From the NCBI RefSeq assembly GCF_016905445.1, contig NZ_JAFEXF010000021.1, positions 1 to 60,191 of the forward strand: DNA of 60,191 nucleotides, in the 5' to 3' direction. This document shows, piece by piece, positions 32,503-41,106 of this stretch. How positions within the stretch are numbered: position 1 is the stretch's first letter; every line of letters begins with the position of its first letter. The notes beneath the pieces were generated by a model. The model was not told where the DNA came from. It made no database searches and was given only the letters and a program-made list of their open reading frames with translations. The stretch is from Streptomyces sp. G44. Its GTDB lineage: Bacteria; Actinomycetota; Actinomycetes; Streptomycetales; Streptomycetaceae. Made by a program: the position numbers and the translations under genes.

Positions 32503-33186
32503 CGTTCACGAAGCGCGTGAGGCCGCCGACTCCTTGAAGCTCATGAGCAGGCCGGAGCACCGGCGATACCGCACAGTCCTCTACTGGCGTCCGCTGGTGC
32601 CAGGCCTCAACGACACAGACGAACACCTTGACCAGGCGTACAAGTTCGCCCAGCACGCCGACACCACGGTGTTCACCGGCCTGTTCTACCGCGACCAGAT
32701 CGCCGAGTACTACAAGGCCAGCGGCTTGCCCGAGCCGTACACGGACACCGCGCGCCGGAAGATCGTGCCCGAGACGCTGGAGCAGCGGGTGCTGGCCACG
32801 TTCGACGCTGCGACGCCGCTCTTCCGCAAGACCAGCTGCGGGTCGCCTAGGCGCACGTTCTTCCCGACTACAACGGTCACTACGGGATTCCAAAACTGTG
32901 CGACATCTGCCCGTTGAGCCAACTTGAACTGTGCGCCGACGCCCACCGGGTGCCGACGGCTCAGCAGGTGCGGGAGGTCGCGAGCGGCCTGTCCGAGACG
33001 CATGGTTTCGTAGTCGTGGACATCACCGAGCGGGCGGCCGTGGTGTCCGGCCTGGAGACCGAGCAGCCGCGCTACTACCTGCAACACGCCCTCGGCTTCC
33101 AGGTTCACGACGTGCGCCACCCGCACCGTGTACGTCGGCACGGCCGTGCCGACATCGGCTGGAAGGGCGAGAAGCAAGGTGACTGA
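32465..33186 (+). pseudogene. Chimera of an HTH gene start and a broken radical SAM gene
   Basis: The first ~20 codons (MTLPPKRTTGITSVHEAREA) match the start of Scr1-type HTH regulators that follow DUF6879. The sequence then jumps directly to YRTVLYWRPLVPGLNDTD...TVFTGLFYRDQIAEYY, the middle of a radical SAM protein of Streptomyces elements, so a deletion fused the two and removed the SAM-cluster Cys motif. A base is lost near 32841 and a TAG stop (32848-32850) replaces an expected Tyr; the frame then continues as AHVLPDYNGHYG...CDICPLSQLELC to 33186. The gene is dead. Confidence 0.65.
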
Positions 33187-33754
33187 CTGGACGAGCATCA
33201 ACTTCGTGGTGGTCGACGTGGAGGGCAACGGCCAGCAGCCGCCCGACCTGGTGGAGCTGGCCGCCGTGCCAGTGGTCGGCGGGGTCATCGGAGAGCCGAT
33301 GAGCTGGCTGGTGAAGCCGGAGACGCCCATCAAGTACATCGCCACCCGCATTCATGGCCTGAGCAGCAAGGACGTGGCCAACTGCCCCTCGTTCGAGGCG
33401 GTCAAGGTCGATGTCCTCACGGCGCTGAGTCACCCGGCGATCGTGGCGCACAACGCCCACGTTGACGTTGGTGTGCTTCAGCGCAAGCTCACCGGCTGGG
33501 AACCGCCGGAGGTGTTCGACACCCTCAAGCTCGCGCGTCGGTTGATGCCCGGCATGGACAGCTACCGACTCGGCAGCTTGGTCGAGGCGTTCAGCCTGGC
33601 CGAGGGACTGCCGGAAGACCTATCGCCCCACCGGGCGACGTATGACGCACTGGTTGCCGCCCGGTTGTTCGTGCTGCTCGCCACCAAAACGCACAGCCTG
33701 GAAGAGCTGCGCGGCCAGCCTCCCGAGAAGGTCGATGAAGATGTTCTCTTCTAG
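33179..33754 (+). CDS. DnaQ-like 3'-5' exonuclease
   Basis: A 191-residue DEDD-type exonuclease: NFVVVDVEGNG (first acidic pair), HPAIVAHNAHVDVGVLQ and SPHRATYDALVAARLF (last acidic residue with preceding His, DEDDh-like). Similar stand-alone exonucleases accompany aldo/keto reductase and thymidylate-kinase genes in Streptomyces mobile elements. GTG 33179 overlaps the end of the dead radical SAM frame. It appears intact. Confidence 0.8.
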   Translation: MTDWTSINFVVVDVEGNGQQPPDLVELAAVPVVGGVIGEPMSWLVKPETPIKYIATRIHGLSSKDVANCPSFEAVKVDVLTALSHPAIVAHNAHVDVGVLQRKLTGWEPPEVFDTLKLARRLMPGMDSYRLGSLVEAFSLAEGLPEDLSPHRATYDALVAARLFVLLATKTHSLEELRGQPPEKVDEDVLF

Positions 33755-34606
33755 CGGCAGGCGCATCGGCTTCGGCTCCATGCAGCTCACCGGCCCCGGC
33801 CATTGGGCAGCACCGGACAACCCGGAACAGGCCATGCAGGTACTCCGCGATGCTGTCGACGCGGGCGTGACACACATCGACACCGCCGACGCCTACGGCC
33901 CATTCACTGCGGAGAAGTACATCCGCAAGGCGTTGCGTCCTACCCCGAAGGCTTGGTCATCGCCACTAAGGGCGGCCTGACACGGCAAGGCCTCAACCAG
34001 TGGTCGCTCTGTGGCCAGCCGAACTACCTGCGTCAGTGCGTCGAGATGAGTCTCCGACGGCTCCAGGTCGAACGGATCGACCTCTACTACCTGCACCGCA
34101 TCGACCCCGCGGTTCCGCTGGAAGACCAGCTCGGCGTGCTGCGGGACATGCAGGCCGAAGGGAAAATCCACCACGTCGGGTTGTCCAAGGTGACCGTGGA
34201 ACAGCTCCGCACAGCCAGCGAGCTGGTTGACGTCGCGGCCGTACAGAACAAGTACAACGTCGCCAACCAGACGTCAGAAGACGTGCTCCGGCACTGCGAG
34301 GCGACCGGCATCTCCTTCGTGCCTTACGCCCCGCTGGCAACGGGTCGGCTCGCAGAACCCCGCAGCGTGCTTCACGAGCTGGCTGCCGAGTACGGCGCGA
34401 CACCGGCTCAACTCGCGTTGGCGTGGCTGTTGCACCGGTCGCCCGTGGTAGCGCCGATCCCCGGAACCGGTAGCAGCACACGCCTCTACGAGAACCTGGC
34501 GGCCGAACAGATCAGCCTCACCACCGAAGCGATGACCGCTATCGAACTGGCGGCCACCGGCCAGAAGCCGGAAGGGGGCCAGAATGAGTCTCAGGCCCTT
34601 TTCTGA
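33735..34606 (+). pseudogene. Aldo/keto reductase, frameshifted
   Basis: Both halves of a ~290-residue aldo/keto reductase are present: RRIGFGSMQLTGPGHW and GVTHIDTADAYG (catalytic Asp/Tyr) in the first frame, then YPEGLVIATKGGLTRQG (Lys), DLYYLHRID (His) and VAPIPGTGSS in the next. The shift falls at about 33939-33941 (KALRP then YPEGL) and is explained by one missing base. As written the first frame ends at 33980. Either a decayed gene or a sequencing error; decay fits the other breaks nearby. Confidence 0.75.
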
Positions 34607-35225
34607 CCACCAGCGCGGCCTCTTCGTCAGCGTCGACGGGCCGAGCGGCGCAGGGAAGTCCACGATCGTCCAGCACCTCGCGCAACTTCTGGTGGCTGCT
34701 GGCGAAGAGGTCCACGTCACGGCTGAGCCAAGCGAAGGTCCCATCGGCGCGCTGTGCCGCGAACTGACCGAGACGACCACTGGTCACACCCTTGCGTGCC
34801 TGTACGCGGCTGACCGCTACCACCACCTTGAGGCGGAAGTCCGGCCCAACACCGAGGCCGACCGTGTCGTCTTGAGTGACAGGTACATCCCGTCAGGTCT
34901 CGTGATGCGGCGCTTCGACGGCATCGACCCGGCGTTCCTCTGGCGACTGAATGCCGAGGCTGACCGGCCCGACCTCGCCGTCATCCTGGAAGCCGACCCC
35001 GAGGTCATCTCTGAACGGCTCCAGGAGCGCGGGCCACACAACCGTTTCCAACTCTCGCCAGGCAGCTCGCACGCTGAGACCCGCTTCTACCGACAGGCCA
35101 CCGAGCGGTTGATCCAGGCGGACTTCGACGTGCTGCGGGTGGACGTGAACAAACGACCTCCCGAGCAGTCCGCGGCACTAATCCGTGACCGGCTGCTGAC
35201 CTTCTTCGCTCCTGCTGCGGGGTGA
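34584..35225 (+). CDS. Thymidylate (dTMP) kinase-like protein
   Basis: A 213-residue P-loop kinase: LFVSVDGPSGAGKSTIVQHLAQ (Walker A), then LSDRYIPSG (the DRY-type motif of thymidylate kinases) and LQERGPHNRFQLS (lid region). It phosphorylates a nucleoside monophosphate, probably dTMP. It overlaps the end of the aldo/keto reductase. Copies of this gene in mobile elements are accessory to the chromosomal tmk; the role there is unknown. Confidence 0.82.
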   Translation: MSLRPFSDHQRGLFVSVDGPSGAGKSTIVQHLAQLLVAAGEEVHVTAEPSEGPIGALCRELTETTTGHTLACLYAADRYHHLEAEVRPNTEADRVVLSDRYIPSGLVMRRFDGIDPAFLWRLNAEADRPDLAVILEADPEVISERLQERGPHNRFQLSPGSSHAETRFYRQATERLIQADFDVLRVDVNKRPPEQSAALIRDRLLTFFAPAAG

Positions 35226-35230
35226 GGGGC

Positions 35231-35383
35231 ATGGTCGAGGCGAGTAGCGGAGTCGACGTGCTTCACCAGCTCGCCACCGTGGTTCTGAACGGGCACACCA
35301 ACGACCTCGGCCTGCGTGCCGTGTGCGGCTGTGCCTTCCCGTGCGCGCGAGCGGTGCTCGCGGAGCACAACCTCGCGCTCTGA
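35231..35383 (+). CDS. Small 50-residue protein with paired cysteines
   Basis: ATG 35231 opens a 50-residue protein, MVEASSGVDVLHQLATVVLNG through RAVCGCAFPCARAVLAEHNLAL. The Cys-x-Cys-x3-Cys group could bind metal. It begins five bases after the kinase stop and shows normal codon bias, so it is probably translated with it. No family recognised. Confidence 0.5.
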   Translation: MVEASSGVDVLHQLATVVLNGHTNDLGLRAVCGCAFPCARAVLAEHNLAL

Positions 35384-35482
35384 CGCGACCACCAAGAAGC
35401 CGGGCAGACCGGCGATGCCTGGACGCCTACCGCAGGTACGAACCCGTCGCCGGTCTGCTCATCAAGCGTACGGAGAACAACG

Positions 35483-35848
35483 GTGAAGCCCTTGATCTAC
35501 GGCTACATGCGGGTAGCCAGTGATGCGCCGGACGACAAGCTTGACGACATCGAGCAGCAGATGCGGAGCTTCGCGGAGGTCGAGGGCTTCTGTTACGCCA
35601 TCACGTTCTACGAATGCCAGAACGGATCACAGGCGGCCTTCAACGAGCTGACCGAAGAACTCAGGCGCACCGAGGCGCATCACGTCGTCGTGCCGTCCAT
35701 GAGCCACATCCCAACTCACCCGATCTTGCTGGTCCATATGGTGCAGCGGCTGGAGTTGGACGCTGCTGCTCAAGTGGTTGAGCTGTGCGACGTGGCCGAG
35801 CACGCCAAAGAACGGGTCGGCAATCTCCGCCCCGCGGTCGATGACTGA
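35483..35848 (+). CDS. Resolvase-fold (serine recombinase N-terminal-like) small protein
   Basis: A 121-residue protein resembling the catalytic N-terminal domain of serine recombinases: IYGYMRVASDAPDDKLDDIEQQMRSFAE parallels the YxRVSxxxQ...Q...L start. The usual Ser context is altered (RVAS), and there is no DNA-binding domain, so recombination by this protein alone is unlikely. GTG 35483. The next gene overlaps its 3' end. Confidence 0.6.
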   Translation: MKPLIYGYMRVASDAPDDKLDDIEQQMRSFAEVEGFCYAITFYECQNGSQAAFNELTEELRRTEAHHVVVPSMSHIPTHPILLVHMVQRLELDAAAQVVELCDVAEHAKERVGNLRPAVDD

Positions 35849-36368
35849 GCGGCCCCATCCCAAGGCGGTAGCCGACCTCACCTTGGCCACTACTGCCACG
35901 GCTGCGAACATCGGCACGATGTTTCTCCGCTACACCCTCGCCGAGTGGGAGCACGGCCAGCTGAACGACAACGGCGAAGCTGTACTCACCGAGCTGATCG
36001 GCCAGGCCGTGAACCTGACCGGCGTGCCCGACCCTTCCCCGCACTGGGTAGAGCTGGCTGAGCTCGCCCTCATCCGCGTGCGCCTGGTGCTGTTTGAGCA
36101 CGGCGTTATTGTCGAAGTGGCCGACCGTCACAACCAACCGCCGACTTGGCCCGACGCCGTAACTGCACTGTGTTCACGGTGGAACTGCTACCCAACCAAC
36201 GTTGGCCGCGTGGTGTGGTGCGAGCTGGAGCCACCGGCGTACGAACTGACTGAGCACGGCTTACCAAAGCGAATCAGGCCGGAGACTGCGGACATCAAGC
36301 GCCCGCCGGCGCCGCCGGTTGATCTGGAGCTTTTACGGCGAGTGGTCGAGGGGCTGGAAAGGCTGTAA
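35841..36368 (+). CDS. Hypothetical protein of the mobile module
   Basis: A 175-residue protein (MTERPHPKAVADLTLATTATAANIGTMFLRYTL ... LELLRRVVEGLERL) with no motif I can assign. It overlaps the previous gene by eight bases, which supports translation. Amino-acid composition and codon bias look normal for a real gene. Confidence 0.5.
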   Translation: MTERPHPKAVADLTLATTATAANIGTMFLRYTLAEWEHGQLNDNGEAVLTELIGQAVNLTGVPDPSPHWVELAELALIRVRLVLFEHGVIVEVADRHNQPPTWPDAVTALCSRWNCYPTNVGRVVWCELEPPAYELTEHGLPKRIRPETADIKRPPAPPVDLELLRRVVEGLERL

Positions 36369-36401
36369 GGCCGCGTCTCCAGTTTCGTTGAAAGGATACT
36401 T

Positions 36402-36509
36402 GTGGCAAAGGGACAGGTAGAAGACCGCGCCGTATTCTTGCTGTCGGCGATGCTTTCTGCGGAACTTCCGATAGCTCGTTATGTTCAGCTGTGTTGCCCG
36501 ATGAAGTAG
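36402..36509 (+). CDS. Short ORF fused upstream of the recombinase remnant
   Basis: GTG 36402 with AAAGGA six bases upstream opens 35 codons (MAKGQVEDRAVFLLSAMLSA...) ending at TAG 36507. The same frame continues, after the stop, directly into the recombinase remnant. It may be the start of another gene joined to the recombinase by deletion, or a real small protein. Low confidence. Confidence 0.3.
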   Translation: MAKGQVEDRAVFLLSAMLSAELPIARYVQLCCPMK

Positions 36510-37581
36510 GTCATCCCCTTCTCCACGAAGAAGCTCCCGGAACGCCCGCTGCGCTACCAGCACATCGACAAGATGCTCGTCAATCGCTACTACACCGGCT
36601 TCGTCAGGTACGAGGGCGTCTGATACGAGGGCCGGCATCCGGCGCTCATCGACACTGTGACCTTCGAGCAGGTGCAGGCCGTCCGGACAGCTCGCGCTGC
36701 GGCGCGGGAGAAGGTTCAGAAGCACCCGCACTACCTCAAGGGTTCGATCTTCTGCGGCCGGTGCCGTGGTCGGTTCGGTGTCATGAACGCTCGCAACCGC
36801 TGGGGCACGGTCTACCCGTACTTCTACTGCCTCGGCCGGGCGAAGAAGGAGGACTGCACACAGTCAACGGTCTTGAGCATTGACGTTGAAACGGCCGTCG
36901 CGGACTACTGGTCTCGCATCCAGTTGTCCGAGAGCCGCATCGCGGCAATCCGTGAGCAAGTCATGGCCGAGCTGGTGAAACGGCAACACAGCAACCGGTC
37001 CGAACTCGACAGACAGGAGAAGCGCAAGAAGGAACTCCAGAACCAACAGCTCAAGCTGATCGAGATGCGCTACGCCGATGCCATCTCGCTCGAACACCTG
37101 AAGTCTGAGCAGGAACGCATCACCCGCGAGCTTGCCCAGGCACAGCAGATCATCGACCAGTGCTCGACTGAGATCGAGGCCGTTATGAAGGTGGTCGAGG
37201 AGGCCCTACTGCTCTGCGCCAACGCGCACCGGCTGTACCTCGCCGCACCGCCCGATGTCCGCCGACAGCTCAACCAAGCCGTCTTCGCCCGCTTCTGGAT
37301 CATGGATGACCAGGTGCAGGGCGCGGACCTCACTGAGGGCTTCGCCCACCTGCTCGACCCTGGCATTGCCGCAGGGCTGGCAGAGCCGAGCGAGGACGAA
37401 GCCGCGAAGATCGAAACCCGCCCGCGCGCCGCCAGGGGCCGGGGGCGGTCCACCGGCACGCAACGCGCCAACCTGGAAGTGGTGCGGCCCGGGGACGCCA
37501 TACAGCGGCCCCACGGCCCCCTTCCCGCCGATACGACGAACCCCGGACCCAACCGGGACCGGGGTTCAAACGTGACCGTTT
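36510..37581 (+). pseudogene. Large serine recombinase, C-terminal remnant with in-frame TGA
   Basis: The recombinase domain begins abruptly (KKLPERPLRYQHIDKMLVNRYYTGFVRYEGV), hits TGA at 36621-36623 where relatives have Trp, and resumes as YEGRHPALID. Next come the zinc-ribbon (SIFCGRCRGRFG ... YFYCLGRAKKEDC) and a long coiled coil (~36980-37200). The catalytic resolvase domain of about 150 residues is missing, so it cannot integrate or excise. The frame has no stop before the tRNA and would read antisense into it (to 37643), as integrase genes next to tRNA attachment sites often do. Confidence 0.8.
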
Positions 37582-37669
37582 TGGTGTCCGAGGGGGGACT
37601 TGAACCCCCACGCCCGATAAAGGGCACTAGCACCTCAAGCTAGCGCGTCTGCCATTCCGCCACCCGGAC
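37582..37669 (-). tRNA. tRNA-Leu (anticodon GAG)
   Basis: The reverse complement folds as a class II tRNA. The acceptor stem is GUCCGGG/CUCGGAC with discriminator A and encoded CCA. The anticodon arm is CUAGC-UUGAGGU-GCUAG (anticodon GAG, Leu codons CUC/CUU), with a long variable arm (UGCCC...GGGC) and T-arm GGGGG-UUCAAGU-CCCCC. Length 88 with CCA. Such tRNA 3' ends are common integration sites, and the recombinase remnant runs up to it. Confidence 0.95.
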
Positions 37670-37865
37670 CAGGTGTCTGCCGCCGTGCGGGGTGTTCCCC
37701 GCGGCGACATGGACAACAATACCAAGGTTTCGGAGTGCCTTTCACCTGCGTATCCACCGGCCGACCGCCGGATGCACGGTGGGGCGCGTCACCCTGCCCG
37801 CGTCCTCACCAGGAGTGCTGGGGCGACTGCGGAGATACGCCTCCGACGCCGCACGCGGGTCATGC

Positions 37866-38444
37866 TCACCCCCGCAGCGCCCCGCGCGCTGGAGAGTGCA
37901 AGTGCTCGCTGGACTTGCGGGCGAAGGCGTAGGACTCGGCCGGGTTGTCGTGCTCCGTCTGCCAGTGGTGATGGCGCCGCCCCTGGTGGGTGCGCGCGGT
38001 CACCTTCGAAAGGAACTTCCCTTAGTCGATGTCGCCGTCTCCGATGTCCGACATGCGGTATCCGTCGCGGGTCGTCTCATCGCGCACGCCGTCCTTGACG
38101 TGGACCAGCGGATAGCGGTGGGGCTGCCTGAGCACGTGATCGACCGGCTCGAAGGGGGCGGGCCCGCGACGTCGACCGAGGTCGCGCCGATGTCCGCGCC
38201 GAGGAAGCGCAGCGCCGGGGCCAGGCGGATGTTGTGGGAGCGGCGGCCGCCGCGCGAGGCGGCGAGTCCGTCGGCGGCCGCGAGTCCGGTCTCCGGGAGC
38301 CGGTCGACCTCGACGGCGAGCTTGGACCGCGAGAGGTCGACCAGGTCGCCCAGCTGGGCGACCGGAGTGGGGCCCGCCGTCACGCAACAGCCGCAGCAGC
38401 CGCGCCTGGTGCGCGTTGGCGGGTCGAGCCGTCATGCGTCTCAC
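37866..38444 (-). pseudogene. Chimeric remnant: ROK repressor start joined to sugar-isomerase end
   Basis: From 38444 the sequence starts like a ROK-family repressor (MTARPANAHQARLLRLLRDGG). A frameshift near 38385 follows, then VAQLGDLVDLSRSKLAVEVDRL ... LRFLGADIGATSVDVA in a second frame. Near 38165 it switches to the end of a sugar phosphate isomerase/epimerase: HRYPLVHVKDGVRDETTRDGYRMSD, GDGDID-stop (TAA 38022-38024, expected Tyr), GKFLSKV, HHHWQTEHDN ... SYAFARKSSEHLHS to 37866. Two neighbouring genes were fused by a deletion and then decayed. Confidence 0.7.
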
Positions 38445-38586
38445 GCGCCCCTCCCCGCCTCACCGGGCTTCCTCCGTGCTTTCGAGGGGAACGCAGGAGC
38501 GCGTGCCGGGGGTGGGAAGAAGTCGCGCGAAAACGCCCCCAACTTTCTCCCGTCACAGGACAAAGCCGTCCCAGGACACAAAGGGG

Positions 38587-39255
38587 TCACCGGCGCGTCC
38601 GGGCGTCACTGCGCCGCTGCGCGGGCTCCCGCAGCATGCACCACGTGCGCGGGCCGCCGTCCGGCAGGGCGACCTCCGCGGTGACGGCGAAGCCGAGCCG
38701 CTCGTAGAACGCGACGTTGCGCTCGGCCGATGTCTCCAGGAACGCCGGGCACCCGGCGCGGTCGGCGGCTTCCAGGCCGGGCCGCAGCACCGCGCCGCCG
38801 AGCCCCCGGCCCTGCGCCGCGGGGTCGACCCCGACCGTGGCGAGGAACCACGCCGGTCCTTCGGGGCGGTGCGGGTCCAACGCGCGCTCCGCCGACTCGA
38901 ACCAGGGGGCGCGTTCCCCGGCGAGTTCGCCGATCCGCGGGCCGATCTCCGCGAGTCCGGGGCCGGGGTCCTGGTCCGGAGTGGTCCAGACGGCGACGGC
39001 ACGACCGGCGTCCGCGACCCAGACACGACCGTGGACCATGCCGACACGGGTGAGGAAGAGTTCCTGGAAGCCGCGCACCCGCTCCTCATGGGCGTCGGCC
39101 GCGACGACGTACCGCGTGAAGGGGTAGTCGGCGAAGGCGCGGGCCAGGGTGTCCACGGCCGTCGCTACGTCCTCCTCGGCCGCGGGGCGTACGCGCGCGG
39201 GGCCTATGCGCGCGGGGCCTACGCGGTGCCTCGTGCTCATGTGCTTCTCGCTCAT
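38587..39255 (-). CDS. GNAT-family N-acetyltransferase
   Basis: A 222-residue acetyltransferase. The acetyl-CoA loop VGVDPAAQGRGLGGAVL (Q/RxxGxG/A) and the closing NVAFYERLGFAV are typical of GNAT enzymes. Substrate unknown. The N-terminus has a short Arg/Gly/Pro repeat (RVGPARIGPARVRP), and the start may be ATG 39240 instead of 39255. Lies alone, downstream of a divergent thioesterase gene. Confidence 0.87.
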   Translation of the reverse strand: MSEKHMSTRHRVGPARIGPARVRPAAEEDVATAVDTLARAFADYPFTRYVVAADAHEERVRGFQELFLTRVGMVHGRVWVADAGRAVAVWTTPDQDPGPGLAEIGPRIGELAGERAPWFESAERALDPHRPEGPAWFLATVGVDPAAQGRGLGGAVLRPGLEAADRAGCPAFLETSAERNVAFYERLGFAVTAEVALPDGGPRTWCMLREPAQRRSDARTRR

Positions 39256-39362
39256 GTGCTTCTCCCGGGGCGCGGTGGCGGTTTACCTCCGGGGTAATCG
39301 ACGCCCCGCGGGGCCGTGGCGCACGATGGTGTCGCCACGACCCCCCAGTGGAAGGCCACCCC

Positions 39363-39788
39363 ATGTCGGACACCTTGCCCGAGGACGATCTCCGGGCCCA
39401 ACTGCTTTCCGCCGTCCCCTTCGCCGGCCATCTCGGCATCGCCTTCGCCGAGGCGGGACCCGAGCGCGTGGAGGGCACGCTGCCGTGGTCCCCGGAGCTG
39501 TGCACGGCGGGCGGCGCGCTGCACGGCGGGGCGTTGATGGCGCTCGCGGACACGGTCGGCGCGGTGTGCGCGTACCTCAACCTGCCCGAGGGCGAGGCCA
39601 CGTCGACGATCGAGTCCAAGACCAACTTCCTGCGGGCCGTGCGCTCCGGGACGGCCCGCGCCGTGGCCCGGCCGCTGCACGTCGGCGGCTCCTTCATCGT
39701 CGTACAGACCGAGGTGTACGACGATCAGGGGCGGCTGGCGGGCCAGACCACGCAGACGCAGGCGGTGCTGGCGCCCAGGAGCGGGTGA
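39363..39788 (+). CDS. PaaI-type hotdog thioesterase
   Basis: A 141-residue hotdog-fold acyl-CoA thioesterase. GGALHGGALMALADTVGAVCAYL contains the HGG...D pattern of PaaI-like enzymes, followed by ESKTNFLRAV and the final TQTQAVL strand. It probably hydrolyses aromatic or medium-chain acyl-CoA. ATG 39363 is chosen over GTG 39348 by homology. Convergent with the KAS III gene 39 bases downstream. Confidence 0.87.
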   Translation: MSDTLPEDDLRAQLLSAVPFAGHLGIAFAEAGPERVEGTLPWSPELCTAGGALHGGALMALADTVGAVCAYLNLPEGEATSTIESKTNFLRAVRSGTARAVARPLHVGGSFIVVQTEVYDDQGRLAGQTTQTQAVLAPRSG

Positions 39789-39827
39789 GCCTCCGGGCAA
39801 GCGGAGCCGGTCACCCCCGCGGCCGGC

Positions 39828-40775
39828 TCACGGGCAGCGCACGACCTGTCCCGCGTACGACAGGTTCCCGCCGAAGCCGAAGAGCAGCACGGGGTCGCCG
39901 GAGCGCAGTTCGCCGCGCTCCACCAGCTTGGACAAAGCCATGGGGATGCTGCCCGCGGACGTGTTGCCGGAGTCCACGACGTCACGCGCGACGACGGCGT
40001 TGACCGCGCCGATGCGCTCCGCGAGGGGCTCGATGATGCGGAGGTTGGCCTGGTGCAGGACGACCCCGGCGAGGTCGGCCGGGGTGAGCCCCGCGCGTTC
40101 GCAGGCCGCGCGGGCCAGCGGCGGCAGCTGGGTCGTGGCCCAGCGGTAGACGCTCTGCCCCTCCTGGGCGAAGCGCGGCGGGGTGCCCTCGATGCGGACG
40201 GCGTTGCCCATCTCGGGCACCGAGCCCCACAGCACCGGGGCGATGCCCGGTTCCTGGCCGGGCCCGCACGCCTCGACGACGGCGGCGCCCGCGCCGTCAC
40301 CGGTCAGCACGCAGGTGGTGCGGTCCGTCCAGTCGGTGACCTCCGACATCTTGTCCGCGCCGATGACCAGGGCGCGGGTGGCGGCCCCGGCCCGCAGGGT
40401 GTGGTCGGCGGTGGCGAGCGCGTGCGTGAAGCCCGCGCACACGACGTTGATGTCCATGGCGGCCGGTGAGGGGATGCCGAGCCGGGCCGCCACGCGGGCG
40501 GCCATGTTCGGCGAGCGGTCGATGGCCGTGGAGGTGGCGACCAGGACCAGGTCGATCGCGTCGGGGGCCAGGCCCGCGGCGGCCAGGGCCTTGCCGCCGG
40601 CGTGCGCGGCCAGCTCGTCGACCGGCTCCTCGGGGCCCGCGATGTGCCGGGTGCGGATGCCCACGCGGGAGCGGATCCACTCGTCGCTCGTGTCCACGGT
40701 GCCCGCCAGGTCCTCGTTGGTGAGGATCTTGGCGGGCTGGTAGTGGCCGACGGCGGCGATGCGTGAGCCGTGCAT
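39828..40775 (-). CDS. 3-oxoacyl-ACP synthase III (KAS III, FabH-like)
   Basis: A 315-residue FabH-type condensing enzyme with the full triad: Cys in DINVVCAGFTHAL, His in GVVLHQANLRIIEPL, Asn in SGNTSAGSIPMAL. It would condense an acyl-CoA starter with malonyl-ACP. This is a stand-alone copy, not in a fab operon, so it may be a FabH paralogue making special starters. AGGGGG precedes the ATG. Confidence 0.88.
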   Translation of the reverse strand: MHGSRIAAVGHYQPAKILTNEDLAGTVDTSDEWIRSRVGIRTRHIAGPEEPVDELAAHAGGKALAAAGLAPDAIDLVLVATSTAIDRSPNMAARVAARLGIPSPAAMDINVVCAGFTHALATADHTLRAGAATRALVIGADKMSEVTDWTDRTTCVLTGDGAGAAVVEACGPGQEPGIAPVLWGSVPEMGNAVRIEGTPPRFAQEGQSVYRWATTQLPPLARAACERAGLTPADLAGVVLHQANLRIIEPLAERIGAVNAVVARDVVDSGNTSAGSIPMALSKLVERGELRSGDPVLLFGFGGNLSYAGQVVRCP

Positions 40776-41106
40776 GTACGGGTCCCCCTTGTTGCCGGAG
40801 ATGCGGGACCCACCAGTGTGCTCAGCGACTCACCGGTAACAGGACACGTAAAGCGACAGGAAAGGCGCGTCGGCTTTGGATGCTTCTCATGATCCGGTCA
40901 CTCCTGCGGTCACCCTCTGAAGAGTTGTGTGACCTTGTGTACGAGTTCCCGCGGTCCGGGGCCGAGCGGTGGCCGCACCCCGGAGTCCCGCGTACCGCGG
41001 AGCCCGCTGCGGCCCCTCCCTCCGCGTACGGGACAATGAGAGGGCGATCTCCGCGTCAAGGGCCGCCTCGGCCACCCGTACGGACAGAACCGGGACTGAT
41101 CAGGAC
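40776..41106. other. Intergenic region between fabH-like and fdhD genes
   Basis: About 330 bases between divergent genes. Short open frames in it have no support. No clear promoter consensus stands out; both genes must be transcribed from here. No repeat or RNA fold recognised. Confidence 0.5.

Noticed and set aside
35483..35848. N-terminal half of the broken serine recombinase
   Set aside because: It is over 600 bases away with intervening genes, has its own start and stop, and its active-site context is altered; more likely a separate small resolvase-like gene.
20940..36623. TGA reassigned to Trp or selenocysteine in the island
   Set aside because: Other island genes use TGG for Trp and end with TGA, no SECIS-like element or tRNA is seen, and several neighbouring genes carry frameshifts and other stops, so decay is simpler.
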